Assembly (NCBI GenBank): GCA_002414505.1
Contig: DHZF01000099.1
Location: 1,324 to 39,345, forward strand
DNA from: Hyphomonas sp. UBA5111
GTDB taxonomy: Bacteria; Pseudomonadota; Alphaproteobacteria; Caulobacterales; Hyphomonadaceae
Direction of reading: 5' to 3'
Length of the DNA stretch: 38,022 bases
Under the pieces are notes generated by a model that made no database searches, was not told the DNA's origin, and saw only the letters and a list, made by a program, of their open reading frames with translations. This document shows, piece by piece, positions 37,382 to 38,022 of this stretch (position 1 is its first letter; each line of letters begins with the position of its first letter). The position numbers and the translations under genes are program-made.

Positions 37382-38022
37382 TCAGAACTCGATTTCGGCG
37401 CCGACGAGTTCGGGTAGCTGCAAGACGATCAACAGGTCGCGCATTTCCTGGCGGGCGGCGACATGGCTCATCGTGAAGGAGACGTTGGAGCCCTTCTCGG
37501 TGAGGTCCAGCAGGGTCAGGCCGGCCGGGAACAGTTCGCGATAGATCACGCGCTCCGACAGGCCAGGCGCGAGGCGAAAGCCGATCCGCTTGGAGAGATT
37601 GGTCAGCGCCTCGCCAACGCGTTCCTTGTTGCGCGCTGCGAGCGGCGACATGCGGTTACGCATGACGATCCAGTCGATCGGACGGCGCGACGTCTGCGCC
37701 TTCTTCTTGCGACAGGACCAGACCATTTCGGAGTAGAAGCTCGGGCGCAGCACTTCGAGCGTCTGTGGGTTCACATCGCCCAGCAGGTCGAAATCAACGA
37801 AGCTGTCATTCAGCGGCGTAATCAGCGTGTCGGCATTCACATGCGCGAGACGCGAGAGGTATGTGTCGCCGCCCGGACCATCGATGATGATGAAATCGCA
37901 GGCTTTCTTCAGGCGCGCCACGCTGCTGAGGAAGCGTTGGGTCTCTTCGGATTCGGCCTTGTCGAGATCGCGTTCGGTGGAGGCATCCACGCGCACGATT
38001 TCCGGCATGGGAAGCTTCGCGC
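37382..38022 (-). CDS. mipZ: Division-plane positioning ATPase MipZ (5' end outside the window)
   Basis: MipZ is a ParA/MinD-type ATPase that forms a bipolar gradient from ParB and blocks FtsZ away from midcell. The visible 213 codons cover the C-terminal two-thirds and match the Caulobacter protein closely in order: CDFIIIDGPGGD, PLNDSFVDFDLLG, SFYSEMVW, IDWIVMRNRM and RVIYRELFPAGLTLLDL. The frame stays open through the window edge, and the ATG at 38008 is internal: the residues before it continue the family alignment, and the Walker A region must lie beyond 38022. Presence of MipZ is a strong alphaproteobacterial marker. Confidence 0.93.
   Translation of the reverse strand, partial: AKLPMPEIVRVDASTERDLDKAESEETQRFLSSVARLKKACDFIIIDGPGGDTYLSRLAHVNADTLITPLNDSFVDFDLLGDVNPQTLEVLRPSFYSEMVWSCRKKKAQTSRRPIDWIVMRNRMSPLAARNKERVGEALTNLSKRIGFRLAPGLSERVIYRELFPAGLTLLDLTEKGSNVSFTMSHVAARQEMRDLLIVLQLPELVGAEIEF

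Overview
This window is a GC-rich, gene-dense chromosomal segment from an alphaproteobacterium, most likely of the Hyphomonadaceae/Caulobacterales type. The main reasons are a C-terminal MipZ fragment at the right edge (the alphaproteobacterial division-site ATPase), a Caulobacter-style cpa/tad gene order, split-alpha (PntAA/PntAB) transhydrogenase subunits, and an H+-pumping pyrophosphatase of the K+-independent class. The family-level placement is inference. No phage, transposon, integrase, CRISPR array or rRNA is visible. Almost everything is core metabolism or envelope biology.

Left block (1-11.2 kb, + strand): ruvX, an AEC-type permease, pyrB and a dihydroorotase-like pyrC form a tightly packed set (1- to 4-nt overlaps or short gaps). 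They are followed by plsY-dprA, and then by the classic envelope/RNA-modification order lptD-surA-pdxA-rsmA. This block ends in a perfect hairpin terminator shared with the convergent katG.

Middle block (11.2-27.8 kb, - strand): katG, hppA, thiL and accA are followed by a seven-gene tad/cpa cluster encoding CpaB, CpaC, a small lipoprotein, CpaE, CpaF, TadB and TadC. These genes abut or overlap and look like one transcription unit starting near 24961. The cluster has the export machine (secretin, ATPase, inner-membrane platform) but no pilin, prepilin peptidase or pseudopilin genes in the window. Upstream lie a PLP-dependent threonine/serine dehydratase-like gene, galU and two small orphan genes, one membrane-anchored and one exported.

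Right block (27.8-38 kb): an SDR oxidoreductase diverges from the pntAA-pntAB-pntB operon. That operon converges on a folP-folB-folK operon with overlapping stop codons. Then come a gene-free stretch with inverted repeats, a disordered acidic protein, tRNA-Lys(UUU) with a recognisable promoter, a lipoprotein convergent with and overlapping tgt, a COG3618-type amidohydrolase, and mipZ cut by the window end.

I did not find a convincing undescribed system. The most notable signals are enzymes or ATPases lacking canonical residues: the pyrC-linked dihydroorotase homologue has lost its metal ligands, Tgt has lost two of four zinc ligands, and CpaE has lost both P-loop lysines. There are also several structured intergenic or 3'-overlapping regions: a hairpin over a start codon, a terminator-like stem nested in an opposing gene, and an inverted-repeat region with no gene. 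Functions are assigned from recognised motifs and gene order only; no database search was possible.
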